A DNA stretch of 63,836 bases, taken from positions 908,881 through 972,716 of the forward strand of contig BFEA01000374.1 of assembly GCA_003427395.1 (NCBI GenBank), given 5' to 3'. Origin of the DNA: Chara braunii. Taxonomy: Eukaryota > Streptophyta > Charophyceae > Charales > Characeae. The notes beneath the pieces were generated by a model. The model made no database searches, had not been told where the DNA came from, and saw only the letters and a program-made list of their open reading frames with translations. This document shows, one piece after another, positions 1-11,224 of this stretch (positions are counted from its first letter, which is position 1; each line of letters begins with the position of its first letter). The translations under genes were made by a program, and so were the position numbers.

Positions 1-14
1 CACATGGTTTAAAT

Positions 15-345
15 TGGCCCTAAGTGAAGGTCATATGAATGATGACTTTAAGGCTTAACTACAAATGGCCCTAAGTGAAGGCTTAAGTACAAATATCATG
101 CTAAACAATGACCCTAAGCGAAGGCCTAGTTACAAATATCATTTCAAACAATTAATATGGCCCTAAGTGAAGGCCACATGAATGATGACTTTAAGGCTTA
201 ACTACAAATGGCCCTAAGTGAAGGCCTAAGTACAAAAATAATTCTAGACAATGACCCTAAGCAAAGGCCTAGGTACAAATATCAATTCAAACAATGAATA
301 TGGCCCTAAGTGAAGGCCATAATCAATCATAAGCCAAAAACAAAA
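15..345. repeat. Satellite, 142-bp three-monomer higher-order repeat
   Basis: Seven monomers each begin with a variant of TGGCCCTAAGTGAAGG, at about 15, 66, 109, 158, 208, 251 and 299. Monomers four apart in order are not the best matches; those three apart are, giving starts 15/158/299, 66/208 and 109/251. The period is therefore about 142 bp, built from monomers of roughly 51, 43 and 49 bp. The array probably continues to the left of the window. No coding potential is seen. Confidence 0.85.
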
Positions 346-1224
346 GACTTTAAGTGAAAGTCATATGAATCACAATTTTGAAGAAGCCATACGAAATGAC
401 AATTTTTCTAAAGTTAACGACTAGGTCATAATCAAAGGCTTAAGTACAATCGATTATAAGTCACAAGTAAAAGTTAATTTTACTTATAAAAATATTATTC
501 ATAAAATACAAATGTCATCACCTATAAAAATGACATTCAAAATGCTATAAAAAATGACATATGTTATATACTTAAACAATACATGTTGATTAAGAAATTA
601 ATGTTAAACAATTGGTGTTTTGTTTTCATGTGTTGCAGATTATTGGTATTTCATTATTAAAAATAAAAGTTTTAAAACTTCTAACGAAATGGCTGTAAGT
701 CAAGAGTCGACATCAATAAACAACGATTCGGCGACACAAATAAATGATTGGAAAAACAATATGCAACAATCATCTTCTTATCACAAATCAAATATGAAGC
801 TACATCATATGGTGACACAAATAAATGATTGGGAAACTTTCTCAGTCAATTTTTATATAGACTAATGAAATTACAATTCATTTCTTAGATCAAATAAGAA
901 AAACAAAAGAACATATAATCCATTAATACAAAACTTTTTAGACTTTTCTCTAGATGTAGTAATAATGAAAAAAATAAAAAACTAAAACATGATTTAAAAA
1001 ATTTAAATTCTTATAATTAGTATATAGTAACAATATCAACGATTATGTATAAATAATCATATCATGAAATTATTAATATTTTACTTCATCAGTTTTATTT
1101 TCCATTTTTTTTTTCTATTGCAATTGCAACATTTTCAAACTGTCTAGCGCTTCATAATTACAACATTTGTATGTAAGTTCCTCAATTATTAGTAAGGTTT
1201 TTTTTATCCTCTTTTTTCTCTCTG
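346..1224. other. AT-rich stretch, no recognisable gene
   Basis: Very AT-rich sequence. A short open frame at 620-865 (81 codons) carries the peptide TQINDW twice, about 30 residues apart, but resembles no family I know and has no other support. It may be a decayed 5' piece of the adjoining Helitron or chance. Confidence 0.4.
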
Positions 1225-1238
1225 TCTCTTTCTTTCTT

Positions 1239-1307
<69 letters not shown>

Positions 1308-1490
1308 CCCCAACTTTTTAAATTTTTATTTTTCCTATTTTATCTATTTATCTTTCTCTTTCTTCAACTTTTTAAATTTTTATTTTTTATATCTATCTCC
1401 CCAACTTTTGAAATTTTTATTTTTTCTATTTTATCTATTTATCTTTCTCTTTCTTCAACTTTTTAAATTTTTATTTTTTATATTTTTTTT
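1225..1490. repeat. CT and TATC microsatellites with 91-bp tandem duplication
   Basis: A CT run passes into a TATC run (about 1225-1306). It is followed by two near-identical 91-bp units starting at 1308 and 1399, each beginning CCCCAACTTTT and rich in T. The open frame across it is Leu/Ser/Phe low complexity and not a gene. Confidence 0.85.
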
Positions 1491-1573
1491 TTTTCTTAAA
1501 ACATAGACATAGCTTTGACGTTGTTTCTGATAAAGTTTTTAAATATTTGTTTGTTGTGAAACAACAGTTTCCA

Positions 1574-2790
1574 ATGGAGCAGAAGATTGATGAAAATATG
1601 AAGAATCAAGAGCAACGATTACAACGAAAGCGAGATCGAGAAATGATTCGTCGGCAAAACGAAACGAAGCATCAACGTTGTAATCGAATAGAAAAAGACG
1701 CTGAGCAGCACAAAGAGGCACGAAAAAAGAAAAAAATGTAACAAGAACTATCAGTTGAAATTAAAAAAAAAAAACATTATCTAAATTATCATTCAATTTC
1801 ACATCAATAATTGAAAAACCAAAATTTGAAGCAAAAGAAAACACCTTTCATAAAAAAACAAATTCGCTTAAAAAATCTTGCAAGAATGCAAGGCAATCAA
1901 ACAACAAAAAATAATAAGATATTAAATAATAAAAATAATTCGTCAAAAATAAAGCATACAAGATTAAAGACAATCGCAAGAGCACAAAATTTAAAAAATT
2001 ATAAAAATTATGAAGCATTTGAAAATATTGATTATGAAAAAATTAAAAGAGAAATATTAGATATATTACAAGAAGAAATGAGTTTCGAAGGTTTACAAGA
2101 ATTTGTTTGTTGTGTATTTGATGAACTTCAACTTAAGAATAAAATATATAAACACACAACTAAAGACCAATAAATAATAAACAAAATGATTGAATTTTAA
2201 AAAAATTCAGATGAAAATCTTCATAAAGATACAACAGAATATTATGATTGTACTGAATTTAGTAAAAAATTTATTAACTTATTACTTTCAAAAAGAGAAT
2301 TTAAAATAAACGACAAAGAAAACGAAATTGAATTTTATATTTGTGAGAATTGTGAAAAATCATTAGTCGATAGTAAAAAAGGTCAAGGTAGTTTGCCAAA
2401 ATATGCAATCGCTAATTATTTTTTTATAGCTGAATTACCTGAATGTATACCACAACCTACATGGCCAGAATTAGTTATGACAAATATAATTACTATTATA
2501 GCACAAACAAAAGTCTTACGAGGTGGTTTAAACCGAGCTATTCGATCTCACTAATTTCTATTTGATGCAATTCCAGGACCATCATCAACATTAATACCTA
2601 GAGAAATTAATACTGATAATTTTTAAAGAATCACTTTAACAGGTCCATTCACTCAACCACAATTCAAAAAAAAAAAAAAAGTCATTAAATTCGTCATTAT
2701 GTTGTTCGCCAACTGCAGTATTTTATAAGTTAAACAACAAATATTATAAACATATACCAATAGACGAAAATAAAATCAACGCTTTATAAA
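1574..2790 (+). pseudogene. Helitron protein, N-terminal part
   Basis: The frame starting with ATG at 1574 encodes an Arg/Gln/Lys-rich tract (RLQRKRDREMIRR) like the basic repeats that open Helitron proteins. The same frame then carries ENCEKSL, LPKYAIANYFF, LPECIPQPTWPEL and VLRGGLNRAIRS, which match the conserved block ahead of the Rep domain. Stops at 1739, 1808, 2171, 2198, 2552 and 2624 are all TAA and the frame is otherwise kept. A run of 15 A's ending at 2680 shifts the frame by one; the matching text resumes as AVFYKLNNKYY. Family assignment is confident and the gene is clearly broken. Confidence 0.8.
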
Positions 2791-2814
2791 AAACAACGAA
2801 GAATTCATATCCAC

Positions 2815-4830
2815 AAGAGTTTATAATCTCACGGAAGATAAAACAAATTTAGTAGATAAAATGGACAATGAAGAATACTCTATTGCAAAAACAATAGATT
2901 AAACAGACAAAAAAAATTATATAGAAAAAACACAATTGTTTACAAAAATAATCGCCTCAACAATGAATATGACAGCAAAAGAAATTATTGACAATAAAGA
3001 GAAAAATAAATATTGAATCTCAAACTTATGTTATTCAAACATCGACTAAATCAGTAACACATTCGATATCGATATTGAAGTTAAAATGTCCCCTCACCTT
3101 TTTCCATATAGTCGTGGACACATAGGAGAACATGATAGACATATTCCAGTTTAAAAATCTGAATGCATAAAACATTATTGACTCTTAAGTCATCGAAAAT
3201 TTGCAAAAGATTCATACTTCACTTTAGTTATATTCGATAAAGAAACTATTCAACGAGGTTATACCATGTGTCACATCAAATGCAAAACCAACCCACAAAT
3301 ACAACAACTTATAACAAATATATCTAAAAAATATTTAGAAACAACTTTAGAAAACAAACAACGAAGATTATGTGGTCATGACCCCCTCCCAATCAATGAC
3401 GCTGCAAAAAAATTATTACATCATGTTGAATATGCTTCATCTTATGTTTGGGGCAGCAATGCAGAACGACGAATGCATCGTCAAGAAGCTAATAGGATAA
3501 ATTTGGTCAACCTACAATATTCCTAACATGGACTCCGAACACAGAAACAAATTTCATAATAGCCTCATATACAAGATTTACAAAAATAAATAATTTTTAA
3601 AATAATTTACAAAAACAACAATATATACCTACATCAGAAATTAAAAAAAGCAGGATATGAAGATAATGTAGTTTCGGCACGATTGTTTGATAGATTGATA
3701 ACAATACTTTTTAAACACATCGTAGGATATGAAAATACGACACAACCACCAACCATAAAACCTGGGTTATTTGGATACATCGATGCTTATTACGGAATGG
3801 TTGAAACTCAAGGACGTGGTACATTACATTTACATTGTCTTCTTTGGGTAAAAAATGCACCAACAAGAACTGTAGAATATGAAAAATATACAAAAGATGA
3901 AAATGCATTAACAAAAATACTTAACTATACAGACAATATAGTAAAAACAAATTCACCAATTGATGTAAATACTGTACCTTGTCCTTAATGTAATAATGTA
4001 GCAAGTTTTCAAATAATCGATATGCCACTATTTACATTTAAAACACCTTTTCGAAAAAACCAACAAGACTAAACTCCAACAGAACCAACAATAACAAAGT
4101 GTTAATATTCTAATCAAGAAATAAGTGCACAATACATAGCACGTTCAACATTGCTCCAAACATCGAAACATAAAATTCCTACCATATATCAAGAAAAAAA
4201 TCCGGCAAAAACTTCTTATATCCACCCTATAAATGATCCAATTTTTAAACATGAAATTCATCAATAGCAATTGAATATGCCAAACGGTTTAAAACAAGTA
4301 AGCACTAATAAAAATAACCTAAAACATAATAAAATAACATTAATTCCTCTAACTCAAACTCATCATTGGCTACACGCTCCTTCATGCTTCAAAAAATCTT
4401 GTACCACTGAAAACGCAAAAAGTTGTCGATATTTATACCCTCGTACACGTACCGAAAAAACAGTAATGAAAAACGATGGAATACAAATATGTCGACCGTT
4501 TGGACATGAATATATAAATGGCTTTAACGATATTATATTATCTACATTTAAAGCAAATCATGATATACAAATTTTAATAGGGGGACAAGAAAATGCAAAA
4601 AGAGTTTTTTACATAACTAGCTATACAGCAAAAGATCAACATCAGGTCGACAACAATACGGCTCTCACTCTTGCTGCATTCGATGCTCGGATTCAACGAG
4701 AAAACAAACAAGAAAAAAACGAACAACTTACAAACGAAACAAAAACAAGAAGACGAATTTTATCACAAGTTTACACATTAACAAACAAATAAGAAATTAG
4801 TGCACCGCTTTGTGCATTATATATTTTATG
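2815..4830 (+). pseudogene. Helitron Rep (HUH/Y2) nuclease domain
   Basis: This part would nick and rejoin single-stranded DNA during rolling-circle transposition. Visible landmarks are MSPHLFPYSRG, then ECIKHY..LLSHRKFAKD, FGQPTIFLTWTPN in a shifted frame near 3505, GLFGYIDAYYGMVE, the HUH motif as LHLHCLLW near 3820-3848, a CP.C pair at 3980-3994, and the two-tyrosine motif YITSY near 4608-4622. Stops occur at 2900, 3014, 3047, 3152, 3179, 3986, 4070, 4103, 4265, 4790 and 4829, most of them TAA. Frameshifts lie near 2800, 3505 and 3620. Both metal-binding histidines and both tyrosines survive, yet the frame is broken. Confidence 0.85.
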
Positions 4831-6770
4831 ACATAGTTGTGCATATAAACATCATTCATTTAAAAAACTACCTATTAAACAAATGTTAAAATAATTATTG
4901 AAAGAAACATAAATAATCTGTACGATTGAAAAGCAACAAAACACGTACATTCTAAATCGTCCACTAAATGATTTTATCTACAGACCACAAAAATTATCAA
5001 ATCTTTCTTTATATGAATTCTCAATGCTACATTTTCATGTCATTCGAACGACGAGTACATTAAAAGAACGTTTGTTTTTAAAAGAACACCCAGAATGTGA
5101 GAAAAAATGTATACGTCAACATAAATATTCATATATTCCAATAATACAACATAATACTAGAATATCGGATTTCCAAAAATGTGAAACTGAAGATGCAAAA
5201 AATAAACATGCTCAAACAACTTTACTTTTTTTGAAGTCATTAAGAAAAATAAAAGATTTAATCAAATTCAATCAAACATGGTTTTCAGTATTTGAAAATT
5301 TCAAAACACAAATCTCCTCTTTTGTATTACAAATATACCATAACATGCAAAATTTTTATATTGCAAGATAAAAAGTTTTAGAAACACGAATCGACCTCTT
5401 GTTACTAAAAACAAAAACTGAAAACGATGAACATACTAATAGCGACAACAATTCAAATGATAACGATTATGAATTACTAATAGATAATACAAGAAAAGAT
5501 GAAGAATATAATTTATTTCATAATATCAACAAGAAAGATTTTCTTAACGATTCTGAAACAATATACACAACCAATGATTTAAACAATCCGTTAATATGTT
5601 CAGCAACAAAAAGAATCATATCAGATGATGAATTAAATGAAGCATTAATTTGAGAAATCAAATGCAAACAATCAAACAACCGTACCAAGATTCAACACAA
5701 ACCTAACATTATTACTTATAGATAAAGTCAATATGCTAGGCAAAGAAATGTTTGTACAAATAGATCACACACTTAGAAAAGTGCGACAAATTGATTTGTC
5801 ACTCGATGGTTTGAATATGCTTTGTTTAGGAGACCATTTCCAAATGCCACCTGTCAAAGAAATTCCATTATACAAAAAATCATCTTTTGAATTAGCAGCC
5901 AAACCATATGATGCTGTAGCTTATGACTTGTGGTTATTATTTAAAACAGTAATGATATCAAACGAAAACATTCGATTTAAAACAAATTTCGAATGGGGAA
6001 AATGATGCAATAATGCTAGAAAAGGATTGCGGACAAACGAATTTATAAATATTATTCATACACGACTTCTTTTAACTACTTCAAACAAAGAATGGGTTAC
6101 AGAAAAACGGTTAAAAGAACAACAAAGCATACATAACATTTTACAAGGCAAATATATAACAACAACTCCAACATATGTCACTCCAGACAATGATACACGT
6201 ACTGCACTCATTCGTACATACACACAACACGTAAGTCAAAAACTTCAAAAAAACCATTACCCAATCCGAATCTTAGCAAATTTTGGAAAAACTCTCAAAT
6301 ACAAAACCAACGACGAAATAATGTCACTTCCAGATAACAAACTAAATCGATATCCACCATATATTGATTTAATGCCTGACATGCCAATAATGTTTACACA
6401 AAATATCGATTCAAAAAGAGGCATAGCAAATTAAACTTTTGCATATTTACACTTAGTACAATTCAATGAGTCAACTAAATTTACTCATGTCAATGATATT
6501 GGATTAAATACAACATTTATAGTACCAAATCAACAACCTGATATAACATTTGTTCAACTTCCTCCAAAACAACTATTCGAAAAACTACCTATACAAAATA
6601 AAAATTTGCCTAATAATATTTAGCCAGTTTTAATATCAAAATCTAAACAACAATCTCAAATTTTTCTACCTGGATATTTGAATAATCAACCTAGAATATG
6701 TACCTTACGTCCATCACAATTCTCATTCGTATGTCCAGTTGCCACAACATCTTATAATCTATGTTTGTGT
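4831..6770 (+). pseudogene. Helitron PIF1-like helicase domain, truncated
   Basis: This is the C-terminal 5'-3' helicase part. FLKEHPECEKKC.R near 5070 matches the linker before the helicase. The Walker A segment expected between 5653 and 5700 is missing at a frameshift. Motif II reads LLIDKVNM near 5718-5741 where DEvSM is usual, so the catalytic Glu is Lys. Motif III is intact as LGDHFQMPPV near 5826-5855. Later blocks include MPIMFTQNID and KRGIAN, followed by TAA where the family has Gly. The final motif (usually AxTahKxQG) degenerates to ATTSYN at about 6745 and then stops matching. It is inactive as written. Confidence 0.8.
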
Positions 6771-7400
6771 TATTTTGTTTTGTTGAGTTGTTTTATATAT
6801 TACTTGTGGCTTGTAATGGAGATATGTTGTTGTAGTCATTGTTAGTTGTTAATGTTTTTGTAATGTTTCATCAAACATTTGAATTATATCTCCAAATCGA
6901 CAACAGCATGTTAAAAATTTCACTGAAAAATATATGGTATATTATAGATCTTTCTTACATAACGAACTACAAACAAACCAACTACAGGAAATATATCCTC
7001 ACCCACATAAACAATATACAGCACAAAAATATATTTGCAAATTATTTATTAAAATAACAAATACAATAAAACAACAAACCAATGCACTTTGAATAACATA
7101 AAATATTTATAAAAAAAATATCAATTAAAAAAAAAAACATAACAAAAAAAACTAAAAATATATGAACTGCCTGTGAACAGTTTTCGTGACTGTCCATTCG
7201 ACTACGTACAAATTCTTGCTACAAAATTTTACTTCGATAAGCTTTCTAACCACTACTCAAAAACAAAGCTCTATACTTTCAACTTTGCATAAATAGTTTC
7301 AACAAACACGTATGCATATTATGCTTTATTTCTAAAAAAATACGAAAAAAAAACTAACATATTTTTTATTGTCTTCTGTCTATTTTATTTGTATAGCATC
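6771..7400. other. AT-rich spacer, no gene seen
   Basis: No homology, no long frame of credible composition, no structured repeat. It separates the broken helicase from the spliced gene at 7401 and could contain that gene's promoter. Confidence 0.5.
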
Positions 7401-8357
7401 ATGGAGTACGGAAAAAGATATACAACAAGCCAAGACAACCAACAAAACAATACTAATACATCGTAAGTATTTATCACTATTTCAATCAAAAACATATTTT
7501 ATAATTAAAAAAAAAAAAATGAAAGTCACCAGCCTATACGTACAAAGATCTTTAAGCCAACCTCTGTACGTAAAGGTGTAAAAGGTCCCATTCAAAGTCC
7601 AAACTTAAAATTTTTTTAATAAGTTGTCGATTATGTGAAATACACACCCAAAAATAAAATACCAATAAAAAAAAATATTTATAATTTTTTACACATATAA
7701 CAAATACAAATAACATGTTTACAATTCCATACTCATATTCATTATATGTATTCTTTGTTTGACAGGTCTGATATTGAAACACTCAAGAGAAAACGCGATC
7801 AAAGCGACAAGGACATACAAACAGTTCGAGATATTTCGGAAACAACCTTCACTACAGTTGAAAGTTGCAGAGACTGGATGACAGACATACGAGCGACAGG
7901 ATCAAAGACCAAACTATCTATTGGACAAGAAGGCATTGTTCTATACACAGAAAAACGAATAACAACACAAGGAAATAATATTTTAGATGTCTATTTAGCA
8001 GACAAAGATTTATTTAACACATCAACACTCGACAACATAATAAATGTATTAGGAAAAAACATTGACAATGCTATAAAAATGATATTCAAATACCTTAGAA
8101 AAGTAACAATCTGGCACGTTAAAGAAAACCATCAACCGCCATGGATTAAAACTTCTTTATATTTAAAAAGAACAACATGTCACAATTACAATGATTTTTT
8201 TAACAAAGAAATGCCAACATTTAATACAAAATACAATAATCTAACACCGTCATTAGTAATACTAAATAACACATCACATTCCGTATATCAAGCACCTGCA
8301 CAAGAAACTCCACCAGGCCTGGGTGAGTGTCACTTCACTGCCAGGTCTTGCCGTTGA
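7401..8357 (+). CDS. Two-exon gene of unknown function next to the Helitron
   Basis: ATG at 7401 opens a 62-nt first exon. It ends at a strong donor (GTAAGTAT from 7463), and a T-rich acceptor ends TTTGACAG at 7765. Joining 7462 to 7766 keeps the frame, and reading through instead meets TAA at once, so the 303-nt intron is well supported. The product is about 219 residues, hydrophilic, with an Asn-rich start. A segment near residues 65-110 (KLSIG..GIVLYTEKRITTQGN, then LDVYLADKD) faintly resembles an OB-fold strand pattern like that of RPA-type proteins carried by plant Helitrons; that is a guess only. Base composition turns GC-rich near 8310, and GGTGAGTG at 8323 could be a second donor, so the true 3' end may be elsewhere. 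Unlike the neighbouring Helitron frame, this one has no stop. Confidence 0.5.
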
Positions 8358-9026
8358 TCTTGGATGTGATGTTCTCGGTCGTAGATTAAGCATTTTTCTT
8401 CAAATAGTGGAACTAGGGAAGCTTGTCGTACATGGATGCATGAAATCAAGTGCAGAGATAGTGGATTCTGAAAGTCTTTTCGTTGCGTGTGGAACCAAAT
8501 GAAGTCCCAGTGGTTCCAAGAAACATCAACCGGGGTTAACCGCACTGAAAAACCAAAACCGTCGGAACTGTGGTCATCAGGAGTCCCGATCGTGCGCATA
8601 ATACTACACAGGTTTCTTCCAGATAAAATACGAAAATGCGAAGTCATAGATGATGCCAGATCGCACAAAAGCGAGTCTGAAGACCTTACCGTTGATCTTG
8701 GATTTGATGTTCTCGGATGTAGATTAAGCAATTTTCTTGGGAGAGTGAAACTTGGGAAGCTTGCTGTCCGTGGATGCATGGAATCAAGTGCAGAGATAGT
8801 GGATTTTTAAAGTTCTTTCGTTGCATGTGAAACCAAATGAAGTCCCAGTGGTTCCAAGAAATATCAACTAGGGATAATCGCATTGAGAAACCGAAACTCT
8901 TGGAACTGTGGTCAACAAGAGTCCATATCGTGCGCATAATACTGCACAGGTCTGTTCCAGATAAAATATTAAAATGCAAAGTCGTAGATGACGCCAGATC
9001 GCCCAGAAGCGAGTCTGAAAGGTGGG
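8351..9026. repeat. 338-bp direct tandem duplication
   Basis: Two diverged copies of the same unit, 8351-8688 and 8689-9026. Both start CCGTTGATCTTGGAT and end near GCGAGTCTGA. They differ by scattered substitutions and few indels. Open frames exist on both strands of the copies, but neither is recognisable. The left edge lies at the AT-rich to GC-balanced transition. Confidence 0.85.
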
Positions 9027-9255
9027 CCGCAGGTCCGCACACCTCCTACATCGCCCAACTCCCTCCATTGTCCCGCAAGTGACATCGTCGTCTTGCAGGG
9101 AATGATGGAAGGAGCAAATGAGGGATGACAGCTGGAGGCAGAAGTGTGACACCACAGTTTGAAGGAGGCAAGGCAGGGCTTTAATGGACCCCTTGATCAA
9201 TGAATTTGGTTCCGGGCAGTAATGGAAGAATGTGATGAAGAAGATTCTACTTACC

Positions 9256-9525
9256 TTGAATGAATGGCTGGAGCGGAACGACATAGGGAGAAGTTGCATG
9301 ACGTGCTCCGACTTGGATGTTTTGTCGTTTATAAGTAGTCAATGGCCTATTGACGTTGAGAGTCGTTGTCGGACCTCGGATGCTGAAACCACCAGTACTT
9401 GGCCCAGCTATTGATGCCGAACTTGAATATGCCCTGTGCGCCAAGTTTTGTCGAGCTTGGAGGGGACGAGAACATGTAGGGGACATTTCCTGAATGGCAC
9501 AAGTACCGCCCTTTATGCTGGACAT
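9256..9525 (-). CDS. Putative exon with transit-peptide-like N-terminus
   Basis: On the minus strand ATG at 9525 opens 90 codons that end exactly at a consensus donor (exon end 9255, intron starting GTAAGTAG). The peptide is rich in Ser, Arg, Thr and Ala with almost no acidic residues (for example QARQNLAHRAYSSSASIAG), as expected of a mitochondrial or plastid presequence. No downstream exon is seen at lower coordinates and no family is recognised. Conservative reading: a candidate first exon of an organelle-targeted protein, supported only by composition and one splice site. It could equally be an internal exon or chance. Confidence 0.3.
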
Positions 9526-10370
9526 GCAGCCAACGGCTGGTTCGAAATGGGGCAGCCGTTTTCACTCGTGAATCAACCCAGTGCGGCCACAAATGCAGTC
9601 AAATGCATTATGGAAACGGCAGCGTGAGAGAAAAAAAAAAGAAACGAAGGAAGCATGGATTGCTCCCCGTCTTGTGACGAACCAATTCCTGTTCCGCGCA
9701 ATTTTCTGCGTGACGACAATGAGGAATCATCAGTTGGGAAGGTTGGGCCAATTACGGGAGGTGGGATCCAACGGAAAATTGCATTGGTGTCCTTGTTTGT
9801 TCTTCTTTTTACGTCGCTTCTTTTCGGATGGCTGGGGCCAGGGCTGGGCAAGTCCCGAGATGGTCGATTGAGTGGCTGGCGCGCCGACGGAAGCGAGATT
9901 AGTAATGGTTGGCGTCACTTCTTTCTTGTCCTACTGATCGCGTGAGAGTTTTGCTTCTTTCTTTTTGAATTTCTGTTTCGAATCTTGTCGAGCCCTCGAT
10001 GGCTCTCGCAATTTCGGACTTTCTTTTCGGGATTTGTGCTTTATTAAAGTTCTTTTTGCATTTTTGCGCTAAATAAAAATTTAGGAATTCAGAATTTCTT
10101 TTTGCCGCGCGGTGCTTTTTGCTCACGCGTTTCTTTTTGCGGCTGCAACGGAGCTCTGATTAGTCAGCGCCCTTACTCTTGAGTGTAACTGTAATTTTGG
10201 GCGGGGCGCCCTTGTATTGATCCGGCCATGTAGAACGTAGGCGCTCCCTCCCCTTCTCTCTTTCTAAGTCCTTGCAATTCCGTTTTTTTCTCGTATGCAT
10301 GCACACTATAAATCTCGGCTGCCCGATTAGATAGCTCTCTTAAACAGTTGCTGGAAGCTCGGGGTAGCGC
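9526..10370. other. No supported gene
   Basis: A plus-strand frame at 9655-9945 encodes a peptide with one hydrophobic segment (IALVSLFVLLFTSLLFGWL), but there is no homology or splice support. If the minus exon at 9256-9525 is real, this stretch is its upstream region. The rest is featureless. Confidence 0.35.
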
Positions 10371-11082
10371 TGTCGGACCAAATACCCTTACAAGGGTATT
10401 TGGCCATGCTTTTGCATTCGACACGGTGACGACATCGGCTACCATGATGGAGCCAGTCTGGAAGGAAAGGATGTGCACGAAGTGCGACACGAACTCCTCG
10501 GCCAATGAGACCGGCGCGAATCGGTAAGAAAATTTCGAGAGTATGAGCGTGCGTTATTATGACGCGCGCTGCGATGGATAGGATCGGTAATAATATCCCT
10601 CGACAGAAGAGGTCGAGGGGTCAGGTGGGTTAATGATGTGTCAGGTAGATCTACGATACGCACCGAAACTCGGTCTAGTACCTGTCTGTCTTCCGGTACC
10701 AGGTGTTCTAAAATTTTCAGCTTTGTCTTCCCCTACTCGGCCTCCGAGTCGAGTACCGCCGCATCTACCTCGATGTGGTGTGGTACCGACCTACCTGCTA
10801 CTTGAATGTTGTCCGTCGCTCTTAAGGTGTAGCGGACCTCATTTACCCACCGCTAGAATGTTCCCCGCCGCGACCTTCGAATGGCGCGACCACGGCTAAG
10901 TATCGGGCCTTCGGGCCTACCGGACCACCTAGTGCCTTTGCGGGTCACTCACACGCGGAAGCCAACGAGTGTACGGATAGGTGCGCTGACTTGCAAGTGG
11001 GCTCACACGAGCAGACTAAGACAGATAGGCCAACTACGTATACTTATAGTTAGGCGGCTCTTTACCACATTGTGGTAAGAGC

Positions 11083-11137
11083 TAGCCCAGTAGGTAGAGG
11101 CACGGACTGATATGCAAATGATACTAGGATCGAATCC
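11083..11137 (+). other. tRNA-like pol III promoter pair (A and B box)
   Basis: TAGCCCAGTAG at 11083-11093 fits the A-box consensus TRGYNNARNNG. GGATCGAATCC at 11127-11137 is close to the B box GGTTCGANTCC. Spacing is tRNA-like, but no full cloverleaf can be drawn, so this is a tRNA-derived promoter and not a tRNA gene. Confidence 0.45.
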
Positions 11138-11211
11138 GACCTACCTCCGGTTTAGCTCTTTTGCTAACTATAGGAGGCGGGGCCTGCTTTTCCGCCTGCC
11201 CTCATACGGGC

Positions 11212-11224
11212 GGGATTCGAACCC
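11212..11224 (-). other. Perfect B box on the opposite strand
   Basis: GGGATTCGAACCC; its reverse complement contains the exact B-box sequence GGTTCGAATCC. It lies 75 bp after the plus-strand pair, giving tRNA-like modules facing each other. Copy 2 has the same arrangement at 24723-24735. Confidence 0.45.

Larger units (their letters stand above)
1574..6770 (+). mobile_element. Decayed autonomous Helitron (RepHel)
   Basis: A Rep/helicase protein of the Helitron rolling-circle transposon family can be followed in order across about 5 kb: basic N-terminal tract, cysteine-containing domain, HUH nuclease with two-tyrosine motif, then a PIF1-type helicase. It is interrupted by more than 20 in-frame stops and about five frameshifts, and lacks the Walker A region and the last helicase motif, so it is not functional as written. 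The element is much richer in A+T than the sequence after 8.3 kb. No convincing 5' TC or 3' CTRR end with its hairpin was located, so the element borders are unknown. Confidence 0.85.

Noticed and set aside
1574-5653. Firm claim of a non-standard genetic code
   Set aside because: TGA stops, frameshifts and a missing Walker A region all point to a pseudogene; one TAA falls at a usual Gly. Kept only as a low-probability alternative.
11083-11140. A functional tRNA gene
   Set aside because: A and B boxes are present but the acceptor and anticodon arms cannot be paired, so only a tRNA-derived promoter is claimed.
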